A program made the translations under genes and the position numbers. Of a stretch of DNA of 64,000 nucleotides, positions 43,800-52,148 are shown piece after piece; the stretch's first letter is position 1, and each line of letters starts with the position of its first letter. The notes beneath the pieces are model-generated. The model did no database searches, was not told the origin of the DNA, and was given only the letters and a program-made list of their open reading frames with translations. The stretch spans positions 101,022 to 165,021 of the forward strand of contig NZ_LMNW01000003.1 in NCBI RefSeq assembly GCF_001423125.1, read 5' to 3'. The DNA is from Duganella sp. Leaf126 (GTDB taxonomy: Bacteria > Pseudomonadota > Gammaproteobacteria > Burkholderiales > Burkholderiaceae_D).

Positions 43800-44258
43800 T
43801 CAGGAATTGGACGCATTCATGCCGGCGATCAGTCCCAGCGCGGTGCTCATCTCGGCCAGCTGTGCCGGCGGGCAGCTGCGCAGCAGGTCGCGGCTGATCT
43901 GGTCGGCCACGACCACGGCGTTGTCGAGCAGCTCGCGCCCGGTGGCGGTGATGGCGGCATAGGCCACGCGGGCGTCGCGCGGATCCTGCTGGCGCTCGAT
44001 CAGGCCGATTTTTTCCAGCGGCAGCAGGGTGCGCGTGACGCCGGAGGCGGTCAGGCCCTGGCGCTCGGCCAGGTCGACCCGGCGCAGGCGGCCGCCCGGT
44101 GCGCGGCTCAGGTAATGCAGCAGCATGAAGTCGCCAAAGCTGATGCCGTGGTAGCCGCCCAACACCTGGTCGAGCCGGCGCACCAGCGTGGCCTGGGCGC
44201 GGGCCAGCCGCAAGGTGAATTCAAGGCTGGGGGATACGGGCGGTTGTTGCTGGTCCAT
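43800..44258 (-). CDS. MarR family transcriptional regulator
   Basis: A 152-residue winged-helix regulator. The MarR core is LDQVLGGYHGISFGDFMLLHYLSRAPGGRLRRVDLAERQGLTASGVTRTLLPLEKIGLIERQQDPRDARVAYAAITATGRELLD, with the wing DPRDARVAYA conserved. GAGGAG precedes the ATG. Members usually repress an adjacent transporter or stress gene and are released by small ligands or oxidation; no cysteine suited to redox sensing is evident in the N-terminus. It is divergent from a CPA2 antiporter gene with repeat-rich DNA between them, and heads an apparent operon with the HypT-like LysR gene. Confidence 0.88.
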   Translation of the reverse strand: MDQQQPPVSPSLEFTLRLARAQATLVRRLDQVLGGYHGISFGDFMLLHYLSRAPGGRLRRVDLAERQGLTASGVTRTLLPLEKIGLIERQQDPRDARVAYAAITATGRELLDNAVVVADQISRDLLRSCPPAQLAEMSTALGLIAGMNASNS

Positions 44259-44267
44259 GATGGCTCC

Positions 44268-44310
44268 TCAAGTAATTTGATTGCATGATACTTGATAAAT
44301 GCTTGAGTAT
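44268..44310. promoter_or_regulatory. Repeat-rich candidate MarR operator
   Basis: TCAAGTA (44268), TACTTGA (44289) and CTTGAGTA (44302) are copies of one motif in different orientations, and ATACT/AGTAT (44288-44310) is an inverted repeat with 13 bases between. The cluster sits immediately upstream of the MarR start, between it and the divergent antiporter gene. Confidence 0.45.
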
Positions 44311-44393
44311 GCAACTATTTATTTGTGGAGAAGGAATGAGAGCGCCGCTATGATAACGTTTTCATAAATCGACAAGAATAGCGGGACAGCACC

Positions 44394-45599
44394 ATGCACA
44401 TGGGTACCACTGAAATTTTCCTGATCGCCATGCTCCTGATCTTCGCCGTGCCCTACCTGGTATGGCGCCTGGGCGGCACCGATTATTATGCGCCGCTGGT
44501 GATCGTGCAGATCATCACCGGCGTCATCCTCGGACCGGGCATCCTGGGCCGCGCCTATCCCGAGTATTACGCCTTCGTGTTCAATGCCCAGGTGGTGCAG
44601 TCGCTCAACGGCATTGCCTGGTGGGCGGTGATGATTTTCGTGATGCTGGCCGGCATAGAACTGGACCTGAAAAAAGCGTGGGCGCACCGGCGCGAAAGCA
44701 CGATCACGGCCAGCCTGGCGTTGGGCACGCCGCTGGTGTTCGGCTGCATTGCCGCCTTCGGCATGCTCGGCTTTGCGGGCTGGATCGGCCCGAATGCGCA
44801 GTCGTGGCAGTTCGTGCTGGGCGTGGGCATGGCGTGCGCGGTGACGGCGCTGCCGATCCTGATCTTGCTGATGGAAAAGCTCGAGATCCTGCGCGAGAAC
44901 ATCGGCCAGCGCATCCTGCGTTACGCCAGCCTGGACGATATCGCCATCTGGGCGGTGCTGGCCGTGATCATGCTGGACTGGGACCGCGTCACGCGCCAGC
45001 TGGCCTTCCTGCTGCTGTTTGTCGTGGCCACCTGGCTGTTCCGCGCGCTGATGGCAAAACTGGAAGAGCGCGACCGCTGGTTCGTTTCGCTGATCTGGCT
45101 GGTGGCCGTGGCATTCGCGGCCGACTGGGCCGGCCTGCACTACATGGTGGGCGCTTTCCTGGCCGGCGCCGTGATGGACGCCCACTGGTTCAGCCAGCAG
45201 CGGCTCGACTTCATGCGCCAGACCGTGCTGATCACCATCATGCCCGTGTATTTCCTCAGCGCCGGCCTGCGCACCAACTGGGGCGTCGGCGGCGCGGCCG
45301 TGTTCGTGGCGGCAGCGGTGCTGCTGGCCGCGTCGCTGTCGGGCAAGCTGATCGGCACGCAGATCGCCGGCAAGATTCTCAAGTGGGGGCAGGGCGAGGC
45401 GTCGATCATCGGCTGGCTGCTGCAGACCAAGGCGCTGATCATGATCATCTTTTCCAACATCCTGCTCGACAAGGGCCTGATCACCAACGAGACCTTTACC
45501 GCATTGCTGCTGATGGCCATCGCCAGCACCATGCTGACGGTGCCGATGGTGTATCCGAAATTGCGGCGCGCGGCGCAGCTGATCGTCAAAACCAGCTGA
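44394..45599 (+). CDS. Cation:proton antiporter, CPA2 family
   Basis: A 401-residue inner-membrane protein with about twelve hydrophobic segments, of the CPA2 (KefB/NapA-like) family that exchanges Na+ or K+ for H+. Typical sequences are VQIITGVILGPGILG near residue 40, MLAGIELDLKKAW, the ion-site helix LRYASLDDIAIWAVLAV with its double Asp, and YMVGAFLAGAVMDAHWF. The protein stops after the membrane domain and has no cytoplasmic RCK/TrkA regulatory domain. It is divergent from the MarR-LysR pair, which may control it. DUF3297 follows by 12 bases. Confidence 0.88.
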   Translation: MHMGTTEIFLIAMLLIFAVPYLVWRLGGTDYYAPLVIVQIITGVILGPGILGRAYPEYYAFVFNAQVVQSLNGIAWWAVMIFVMLAGIELDLKKAWAHRRESTITASLALGTPLVFGCIAAFGMLGFAGWIGPNAQSWQFVLGVGMACAVTALPILILLMEKLEILRENIGQRILRYASLDDIAIWAVLAVIMLDWDRVTRQLAFLLLFVVATWLFRALMAKLEERDRWFVSLIWLVAVAFAADWAGLHYMVGAFLAGAVMDAHWFSQQRLDFMRQTVLITIMPVYFLSAGLRTNWGVGGAAVFVAAAVLLAASLSGKLIGTQIAGKILKWGQGEASIIGWLLQTKALIMIIFSNILLDKGLITNETFTALLLMAIASTMLTVPMVYPKLRRAAQLIVKTS

Positions 45600-45611
45600 T
45601 ATAATGACGCC

Positions 45612-45872
45612 ATGAACGCACCTACCTCTACCCCATCGCCTCAGCCTGCGCTGCCCGACCGCCTGTCGATCGATCCGCGCAGCCCGCACCACGTCGCCGC
45701 CGTGTTCGAACACGACGTCGGCATCACTTTCAATGGCAAGGAACGCTTCGACGTGGACGAGTACTGCATCAGCGAAGGCTGGATCAAGGTTCCGGCCGGC
45801 AAGGCAGTCGACCGTCGTGGCAACCCGATGCTGATCAAGCTCAAAGGCGCAGTGACCGCGTTTTACAAGTAA
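45612..45872 (+). CDS. DUF3297 family protein
   Basis: An 86-residue soluble protein matching DUF3297: DRLSIDPRSPHHVAAVFEHDVGITFNGKERFDVDEYCISEGWIKVPAGKAVDRRGNPMLIKLKGAVTAFYK, with a disordered Pro/Ser/Thr N-terminus. Function unknown. The family is widespread in proteobacteria as a small single-domain protein. A TATAAT at 45600-45605 just upstream may provide its own start, or it may be read through from the antiporter gene. A strong bidirectional terminator follows. Confidence 0.85.
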   Translation: MNAPTSTPSPQPALPDRLSIDPRSPHHVAAVFEHDVGITFNGKERFDVDEYCISEGWIKVPAGKAVDRRGNPMLIKLKGAVTAFYK

Positions 45873-45904
45873 GCACGGCCCGGCACCACGGGCATGCGCC
45901 CATG

Positions 45905-45942
45905 AAAAAAACCACCTGCGGGCGACTGCAGGTGGTTTTTTT
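45905..45942. terminator. Bidirectional terminator between DUF3297 and the 67-residue gene
   Basis: ACCACCTGC (45911-45919) and GCAGGTGGT (45928-45936) pair around an eight-base loop. An A run precedes the stem and a seven-base T run follows it, giving an intrinsic terminator on both strands for the convergent genes. Confidence 0.9.
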
Positions 45943-45949
45943 CTTTTTG

Positions 45950-46153
45950 CTAATTCGGCAGGGGCTGCTTGGGCGGTGTTTCGCGCAGCTTGTCGAGCAT
46001 TTGCAAGGTGTTCGGCTGCAGATTCATGATGCCGTGGTACGCGCAATACTCGCAAAACGCCTCTTCAGGGCTCATGGCGACAATGGTCGCGTCCGAGTGG
46101 CCACGGCGCCGCAAGGCGCGCAAGCAGGCGGCATCCATATTCCTGGGGTTCAT
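45950..46153 (-). CDS. Small hypothetical protein (67 aa)
   Basis: A 67-residue protein. GGAG seven bases before the ATG at 46153 sets the start. The body reads MNPRNMDAACLRALRRRGHSDATIVAMSPEEAFCEYCAYHGIMNLQPNTLQMLDKLRE; it is helical, with a CEYC pair that could bind a metal or be redox-active. It ends PPKQPLPN. No family is recognised. It is convergent with DUF3297 across a shared terminator and separated from the LysR gene by about 130 bases. Confidence 0.6.
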   Translation of the reverse strand: MNPRNMDAACLRALRRRGHSDATIVAMSPEEAFCEYCAYHGIMNLQPNTLQMLDKLRETPPKQPLPN

Positions 46154-46285
46154 GCACTGACTCCGTTTCGAGATCTGGGTTGATGAGTGGATGTCCTGCA
46201 TTATAGAACGGAATAGTGCATAATGGAAACTTTATTGGGTTTTTTTATAGCTGACTCAATGTAGTGAAACTATCGTTATCCTTGC

Positions 46286-47254
46286 TTATGCGTCATGAGT
46301 GTTAGCTGGCGCACCTTGCTGCGCAGATAGCCGTCGCCTTTGCCTGCCGCTTTGTGCTAACAAAGCTTGGCCTAACAACAGGTCGAACAGCGTGCGCGCA
46401 GCCGGCGGCATGGCGCGCTGCCGCTTGCTGATCAGGCCCAGCGTGCGCTCGATGGCAGGCGCCACCAGCGGTATTCCGATCACCGTGCCTTGCCGGTCGG
46501 GCACGATCGACAGCCCCGGTAAGGCAGCCACGCCCAGTCCCGACTCCACCAGCGCCAGCACGCCCGAGACGTGGTTGACCTCGCACGAAATCCACGGATG
46601 CTTCTCCACCCCGGCCAGCGCGGCGTCGAGCACGCTGCGGTTGCCGCTCGACTTGGCCACCGAGATATAGCGCTCATCGACCGTGTCCTTCCAGCTCAGC
46701 TTTTTGCGCGTGGCCAGCCGGTGGTCGCGCCGCATGGCCAGCACATAGCTCTCGACATAGATGGGCTGGAACAGGATCTCGGGATTTTCGGCGCCGGTAA
46801 AGCAGATGCCGAAATCGGCTTCGCCGGCCAGCACCAGGTTCAGCACGTCCTGGGCGCTTTCGTCGTGCACGCGCACGCGGATTTTCGGAAACTGCGTCGT
46901 GAAGCGCTTGAGCACGTCGGGCAAAAAATGCCAGATCGCCGATGGCACGCAGGCCAGCGTGACGGTGCCGGTACGGTGCGCGGCCAGGTCGGCCACGCCC
47001 AGTACGGCGTCCTCGAGACCGTTGAGGGCATCGCGCACATTGGCCAGGAATACCTGCCCGACATTGGTCAGCTGCACGCGCCGGGTCGTGCGTTCGAACA
47101 GCCGGACACCGAGCGCCTCTTCCAGCTTGTCGATGCGCCGGCTCAGCGCCGGTTGCGAGATGAACAGGTCGGCAGCGGCCTGGCGAAAGCTGTTGCGCTC
47201 GGCGACGGCCACGAAGGCGCGCAAATCGTGAAGGTCATAATTGATGCGTGACAT
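46286..47254 (-). CDS. LysR family regulator of the adjacent uptake operon
   Basis: A 322-residue LysR regulator. The winged helix reads LRAFVAVAERNSFRQAAADLFISQPALSRRIDKLEEALGVRLFERTTRRVQLT, and a type 2 periplasmic-fold effector domain follows (FGICFTGAENPEILFQPIYVESYVLAMRRDH). The basic, Gln/Arg-rich C-terminal tail is probably disordered. It is divergent from a porin / binding-protein / MFS operon, the usual place for an activator that senses the transported carboxylate. An AT-rich stretch around 47270-47295 between them is the likely binding region. Confidence 0.88.
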   Translation of the reverse strand: MSRINYDLHDLRAFVAVAERNSFRQAAADLFISQPALSRRIDKLEEALGVRLFERTTRRVQLTNVGQVFLANVRDALNGLEDAVLGVADLAAHRTGTVTLACVPSAIWHFLPDVLKRFTTQFPKIRVRVHDESAQDVLNLVLAGEADFGICFTGAENPEILFQPIYVESYVLAMRRDHRLATRKKLSWKDTVDERYISVAKSSGNRSVLDAALAGVEKHPWISCEVNHVSGVLALVESGLGVAALPGLSIVPDRQGTVIGIPLVAPAIERTLGLISKRQRAMPPAARTLFDLLLGQALLAQSGRQRRRLSAQQGAPANTHDA

Positions 47255-47368
47255 GCATTAAACACGGGAAAAATTGCAATTATCAAATTATGCCATTTCA
47301 ACGATCATGGGCGATTACTGATCAGCCTCGAACAAAAAAAGAAGGCACAGACCATTTATGGAGACACG

Positions 47369-48460
47369 ATGCGCCATCGTCATATGTTTGCGCTGCTGTG
47401 CGCGGCCAGCAGCAGCTGCCTGGCCCAGGACGGCAACGGAATTTACGGAATCGCCGACCTCGGCCTTCGCTACGTCAACGGCCTGAGCGCCGCCAATGCG
47501 CCCACGCCGGGCGGCGCGGTACCCACCGTCACCAGCGGCGTGAACAAGACCAGCCGCTGGGGCTTGCGCGGCCAGGAGGATCTCGGCGGTGGCTGGCAGG
47601 CCCTGTACCGCCTCGAAGGCGGGCTCAATCTCGATAGCGGCAGCACCGCCAAGTCCGACAAGCTGTTCGACCGCCAGGCCTGGGTCGGCCTCAAGATGCC
47701 GCTGGCGACGGTGACCGTAGGCCGCCAGGCCAACCTGATTGCCGATGCGCTGTCCACCGTGGATCCGCTTGGCATACGCTATGCATCGTTCAACCCCAAC
47801 GTCAATATTACCGGCCTGAGCAACACCGCGTTCGGCCGCCATTCGTTCGGCCAGCAATACGGCACCAGCGGCTATCCCGATAATTTCTACCGGCTCGACA
47901 ACACGGTCAAGGTCACCACCAGCCTGGGTCCGGTACTGGCGCGCGCCGCCTATTCGTTCGGCGAGACCACCGATGGCGCCTCGCCCCTGTCCACCTGGGG
48001 CGGCGGCCTGACCTACCAGCAAGGCGGTGTGGCGGTCTCGGGCGCTGCGATGCGCTTGCGCAACCGTGACGACCAGGCGCTCGATGCGGCCTCGCTGGGT
48101 GCGGCGTACAAGTTCGGCAACTGGCAGTTCAAGGCCAACGCCGGCTTCAACCGCGCCGACATCGGCAGCGGCCAGACCGTGCGCCAGCGCGTGGCGTCCG
48201 CCGGTGTCAGCCGCCAGCTAATGCCGGACCTGCTGCTCACCACCGCGTATTACAAGGTGCAGCGCACCGCGACAGGCAAGGTGGACGACGGCTTCGCACG
48301 GGCGTTTGCCTACCTGGAAAAAGCGCTGTCCGCGCGCACCACGCTGTACCTCGAATCGGATTACACGGCGTGGCAGGGCGATGCCGCCGGCGTCACCGGC
48401 GCGCGCGCCAACGACCGCCATGGCCTGGGCCTGACCCTGGGCCTGATGGAAAAATTTTAA
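47369..48460 (+). CDS. Gram-negative porin (Burkholderiales trimeric type)
   Basis: A 363-residue outer-membrane beta-barrel. A short signal peptide (MFALLCAASSSCLAQ) is followed by QDGNGIYGIADLGLRYVNG, typical of the Gram-negative porin family. The barrel strands are alternating hydrophobic/polar, with SRWGLRGQEDLGGGWQALYRLEGGL in the first third, and the protein ends GLTLGLMEKF with the terminal Phe needed for BAM assembly. GGAG precedes the ATG by five bases. It is the first gene of a three-gene operon with a binding protein and an MFS, so it probably lets the operon's substrate across the outer membrane. Confidence 0.92.
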   Translation: MRHRHMFALLCAASSSCLAQDGNGIYGIADLGLRYVNGLSAANAPTPGGAVPTVTSGVNKTSRWGLRGQEDLGGGWQALYRLEGGLNLDSGSTAKSDKLFDRQAWVGLKMPLATVTVGRQANLIADALSTVDPLGIRYASFNPNVNITGLSNTAFGRHSFGQQYGTSGYPDNFYRLDNTVKVTTSLGPVLARAAYSFGETTDGASPLSTWGGGLTYQQGGVAVSGAAMRLRNRDDQALDAASLGAAYKFGNWQFKANAGFNRADIGSGQTVRQRVASAGVSRQLMPDLLLTTAYYKVQRTATGKVDDGFARAFAYLEKALSARTTLYLESDYTAWQGDAAGVTGARANDRHGLGLTLGLMEKF

Positions 48461-48477
48461 TGACAGGAGAACCTACC

Positions 48478-49317
48478 ATGCTACAACCTCCCTCGGTGCA
48501 TCGATGCCGCACTGCCCAGTCTGCCGTGAAGTCGGCCGCAGCGTCGGCCTTGAAAGCGGTGGCGGCGCTGTCGCTGCTGGCCGCAGCAGCCAGCCACGCC
48601 GCAGAACTGCGCGTGGTCAGCTCGGGCGGCTTTGCCCAGGCTTATAAAAACCTGGCGGCCGGCTACGAGCGCGCCAGCGGCGACCAGCTGGTGTCCGAGT
48701 GGGGGCCGTCGATGGGCACCACGGCCAAGGCGATTCCGGCGCGGCTGGCGCGCGGCGAACCGATCGATGTCGTCATCATGGTCGGCGATGCGCTCGACAA
48801 GCTGATGCAGGAAGGCAAACTGGTACCTGGCAGCAAGGTCGTGCTGGCCAACTCGCCGATCGCGTGCGCCGTGCGCCACGGCGCGGCCAAGCCCGACATC
48901 AGCACCACCGACGGCCTGCGCAACGCCTTCCTGAAGGCCGGCCACGTCGCCTACTCGGACAGCGCCAGCGGCGAATACATCGAAAAGCAGCTGATGAACA
49001 AGCTCGGCATCGCCGACCGGATGCGCGGCAAGGCCGCCAAGATTCCGGCCACGCCGGTCGGTGAAATCATCGCCCACGGCCAGGCCGATTTCGGCTGCCA
49101 GCAGCGCAGCGAACTGATGCCGGTCGAAGGCATCGATATCGTCGGCCTGTTGCCGTCCGAGGTACAGCAGCTGACCGAGTTTTCGGCCGCGCTGGTGCGC
49201 GACGCCAGGCAGCCCGAAGCAGGGCGCGCGCTGCTCAGGTATCTGTCGTCGCCGGACCATGCGGCCGCCATCGAAGCGACCGGCCTGCTGCCGGCCGCCA
49301 AGCCGACCGCGCACTGA
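48478..49317 (+). CDS. ModA-like periplasmic substrate-binding protein
   Basis: A 279-residue secreted binding protein; AGGAG upstream fixes ATG 48478. After the signal peptide (ALSLLAAAASHAAE) comes LRVVSSGGFAQAYKNLAAGYERASGDQLVSEWGPSMGTTAKAIPARLARGEPIDVVIMVGDALDKLMQEGKL. This is the PBP2 fold used by ModA and related organic-acid binders. No ABC ATPase or permease is adjacent; the next gene is an MFS of the citrate type. The ligand is thus more likely a carboxylate than molybdate. How a binding protein would work with an MFS is not established. Confidence 0.88.
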   Translation: MLQPPSVHRCRTAQSAVKSAAASALKAVAALSLLAAAASHAAELRVVSSGGFAQAYKNLAAGYERASGDQLVSEWGPSMGTTAKAIPARLARGEPIDVVIMVGDALDKLMQEGKLVPGSKVVLANSPIACAVRHGAAKPDISTTDGLRNAFLKAGHVAYSDSASGEYIEKQLMNKLGIADRMRGKAAKIPATPVGEIIAHGQADFGCQQRSELMPVEGIDIVGLLPSEVQQLTEFSAALVRDARQPEAGRALLRYLSSPDHAAAIEATGLLPAAKPTAH

Positions 49318-49360
49318 CGCACTTCACTTTTCAACGGACCAGATTTTCAATAGGTAACAC

Positions 49361-50665
49361 ATGGCTACTCCATCGACCGCCAGCCCGGCGCGCGCACCGT
49401 CGCGCGTGGCAACCGTCATCCGGGTGACGAGCGGGAACTTCATCGAAATGTACGACTTCTTCCTGTTCGGCTTTTATGCGACGTACATTTCCAAGGCGTT
49501 CTTCCCGGCCAGCAGCGAGTTCGCCGGGCTGATGATGACGTTCGCGACCTTCGGCGCCGGCTTTTTCATGCGTCCGCTGGGCGCCATCATCCTCGGCAGC
49601 TATATCGACCGCATCGGCCGCAGCAAGGGCCTGGTGCTGACGCTGGCCATCATGGCGTCCGGTACGGCGCTGATCGCCTTCGTGCCCGGCTACGCCACCA
49701 TCGGCCTGCTGGCGCCGTTCCTGGTGCTGATCGGCCGCCTGCTGCAAGGTTTTTCGGCCGGCGTGGAACTGGGCGGCGTGTCGGTGTACCTGTCCGAAAT
49801 GGCCACGCCCGGCAACAAGGGTTATTACGTGAGCTGGCAGTCGGCCAGCCAGCAGGTGGCCATCATCTTCTCGGCGGCGCTCGGCTACTTCCTGAACGAG
49901 AGCCTGAGCCCGGCGTTCATCGCCGACTGGGGCTGGCGCATTCCTTTCTTCATCGGCTGCTCGATCATCCCGGTGGTGTTCTACATCCGCCGCTCGCTGC
50001 AGGAAACCGAGGCCTACCTGTCGCGCAAATCGCACCCGACCTTCCGCCAGATGCTGCAGACCATCAGCGTCAACTGGCCGCTGGTGCTGGCAGGAACCAT
50101 GCTGATCGTGCTGACCACGGTGGCGTTTTACCTGATCACCGTGTACACGCCAACGTTTGGCAAGAGCGTGCTCAAGTTGAGCACCGAGGAAAGCCTGCTG
50201 GTCACGCTGTGCGTGGGCCTGTCCAATTTCATCTGGCTGCCCGTGATGGGCGCGCTGTCGGACCGCATCGGCCGCTGGCCGATCATGGCGGCATGCTCGG
50301 CGCTGACGGTGCTGACCGCCTATCCGGTGCTGTCGTGGCTGGTCGGACACCCGAGCTTTGAGCACATGGTGATGGTGGAACTGTGGCTGTCCTTCCTGTA
50401 CGCCAGCTATAACGGCGCCACCATTGTCGCGCTGACCGAGATCATCCCGGCCAGCGTGCGCACCACCGGGTTCTCGCTGGCTTACAGCCTGGCCACCGCG
50501 CTGTTCGGCGGCATGACGCCGCTGGTGTCGACGCTGCTGATCGAGAGCACCGGCGACAAGGCTGCGCCCGGCTACTGGATGGCCGGCGCCGGCGCCATCA
50601 GCCTGCTCGCCACCTGGCTGGTCTATCGCGGCATCGTCAGGGAGCGGCAGCCGGTCGCCCACTGA
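49361..50665 (+). CDS. MFS transporter, metabolite:H+ symporter (citrate/tricarballylate-like)
   Basis: A 434-residue inner-membrane protein with twelve helices. [29 protein letters not shown] at the N-terminus and [36 protein letters not shown] are signatures of the metabolite:H+ symporter family that includes CitA and TcuC. These import citrate, tricarballylate or related acids with protons. It is the last gene of the porin-binding protein-MFS operon, 43 bases after the binding protein gene. It is convergent with another MFS gene, across a hairpin-rich 217-base spacer. Substrate inferred from family only. Confidence 0.92.
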   Translation: MATPSTASPARAPSRVATVIRVTSGNFIEMYDFFLFGFYATYISKAFFPASSEFAGLMMTFATFGAGFFMRPLGAIILGSYIDRIGRSKGLVLTLAIMASGTALIAFVPGYATIGLLAPFLVLIGRLLQGFSAGVELGGVSVYLSEMATPGNKGYYVSWQSASQQVAIIFSAALGYFLNESLSPAFIADWGWRIPFFIGCSIIPVVFYIRRSLQETEAYLSRKSHPTFRQMLQTISVNWPLVLAGTMLIVLTTVAFYLITVYTPTFGKSVLKLSTEESLLVTLCVGLSNFIWLPVMGALSDRIGRWPIMAACSALTVLTAYPVLSWLVGHPSFEHMVMVELWLSFLYASYNGATIVALTEIIPASVRTTGFSLAYSLATALFGGMTPLVSTLLIESTGDKAAPGYWMAGAGAISLLATWLVYRGIVRERQPVAH

Positions 50666-50882
50666 TCGATGGCGCCGATCAGGCCGCGAACGTCGGGGCC
50701 GGCTGACCGGCCTGCGCTGACAGACGACGGCAGCCCGTCGCTGGCTGACCGCTGGCGCTAGTGGGTTGGGGACACGCTGGCGTTGCCTGATCGATGGCGC
50801 TGACAGGACGCGCTCCACCATCGGCGCCACCCCGGTGGCGCCAGTCGGTCAGCGACAGTCCACGCTCGGGTGATCGATGACG
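50666..50882. repeat. Hairpin- and repeat-rich spacer between convergent MFS genes
   Basis: TGATCGATGGCGC occurs near 50663 and 50788, and TGATCGATGACGC near 50873. GGCCGG-CTGA-CCGGCC (50697-50712) and GGCGCCACC-CC-GGTGGCGCC (50823-50842) are perfect hairpins without T runs. The stretch holds no gene and probably ends transcription from both sides. The repeated segment may reflect local duplication. Confidence 0.5.
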
Positions 50883-52118
50883 CTAGTGTGCCGCCGCTGC
50901 GTGGCGGTCGAGCCGGCGCACCAGCAGCAGCGCGCCGATCGCGGTGGCAACCATCAGGTAGCCGATCACATCGAAATGGACGAGCCGGCCGTCGGCGCCC
51001 TGGCTGACGATGTGTCCGGCCACCACCGAGGCGACGCCGCCCGCCAGCTGCTGCAGCGAGGCGCTGATCGCGTTGAAGGCGCCGCGCTGGCCGGGCGGCG
51101 GGATCGACGCGGCCATGGCCTGGAACGGGATCATGCGCGAAAAGATCCCGACGAACATGACCGTGTTCAGCACGATCAGGGCCGGCAGCGAAATCCGGTC
51201 CAGCTGCGTGTACACCACCACGGTCACCATCGAGACGATGGTGCCGAACACGAATACGGGAAACCTGCCGCGACGGTCGGCAACGCGACCGATCAGCGGT
51301 CCCGTGAAAATGGTGCAGATGCCGGTGACCAGGTACACGGTCGGCAAGTGCTGCATGTCGATGCCGAGATTGTTGACGATGTAGGCGCTGCTGAACGGCA
51401 TCAGCATGAAGCCGCCCATGGTCAGCAGCGCCGTGGTGGCGAACGCCAGCAGGTGGTGCGGCACTTTCACCGTGTGATACAGGTGCATCCACGGACTGTG
51501 GTCCTGGGGCTTGCCCAGGTGGGCATCGACCGGTTCCATCTGCCACGCCACGACCAGGCCGCCGACCAGGCCGAAGGCGGCCAGCGCCAGGAACGGCACA
51601 TGCCAGTCCCAGCGGTTGGACAGGTAGATACTGATCGGTATGCCGAGCACCTGGCTGGCCGCGAACGCGGTCTGGATCAGCCCCATCACGCGCCCGCGCA
51701 TGGCCGGGGCAAACAGGTCGGTGGCAATCGCCAGCACCACCGAGCCGATCACCCCGCCGAACAGCCCGGTGACGATACGCGCCATCACCAGCGCCTCGAA
51801 ACTCTGCGCCAGCCCGCACCAGACGGTGCCGAGTATGAACCCCGTGTAAAAGAACAGCAGCAGCTTCTTGCGGTCATAACGATCGGCAAAGCCGGCCGTG
51901 AGCAAGCCGGAAATGCCGGCGCTGAAGGCATACGCGGACACCACCACGCCGAACTGGGCCGGACCGATGGCCAGCGCCGGCATGATCACCGCCCCCAGCG
52001 GCGACATGATCATGAAGTCGAGGATCACGGCAAACTGCAGGAAGGCGAGCAGGGCGACGACGATTTTCTGGTAGCGGGAGAAGGTGGTGGCAGGTGAGGC
52101 TGTGGTTGTTTTTTGCAT
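50883..52118 (-). CDS. MFS transporter, DHA1-like
   Basis: A 411-residue inner-membrane protein with about twelve helices. FLQFAVILDFMIMSPLGAVIMPAL (helix 1), AYAFSAGISGLLTAGFADRYDRKKLLLFFYTGFILGT and ARIVTGLFGGVIGSVVLAIATDLFAPAMRGRVMG fit the DHA1 drug/sugar efflux group. There is no distinguishing substrate motif. It lies 30 bases after the protease gene on the same strand and may share its transcript. The Ala/His C-terminal tail is short. It is convergent with the citrate-type MFS. Confidence 0.88.
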   Translation of the reverse strand: MQKTTTASPATTFSRYQKIVVALLAFLQFAVILDFMIMSPLGAVIMPALAIGPAQFGVVVSAYAFSAGISGLLTAGFADRYDRKKLLLFFYTGFILGTVWCGLAQSFEALVMARIVTGLFGGVIGSVVLAIATDLFAPAMRGRVMGLIQTAFAASQVLGIPISIYLSNRWDWHVPFLALAAFGLVGGLVVAWQMEPVDAHLGKPQDHSPWMHLYHTVKVPHHLLAFATTALLTMGGFMLMPFSSAYIVNNLGIDMQHLPTVYLVTGICTIFTGPLIGRVADRRGRFPVFVFGTIVSMVTVVVYTQLDRISLPALIVLNTVMFVGIFSRMIPFQAMAASIPPPGQRGAFNAISASLQQLAGGVASVVAGHIVSQGADGRLVHFDVIGYLMVATAIGALLLVRRLDRHAAAAH

Positions 52119-52148
52119 GGATGGTGTTGAGTGAGCAGCACTGTGGGG

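Noticed and set aside
48478..49317. Molybdate-binding ModA
   Set aside because: The fold matches, but there is no ModB/ModC, and the operon context (porin, citrate-type MFS, LysR) points to an organic acid.
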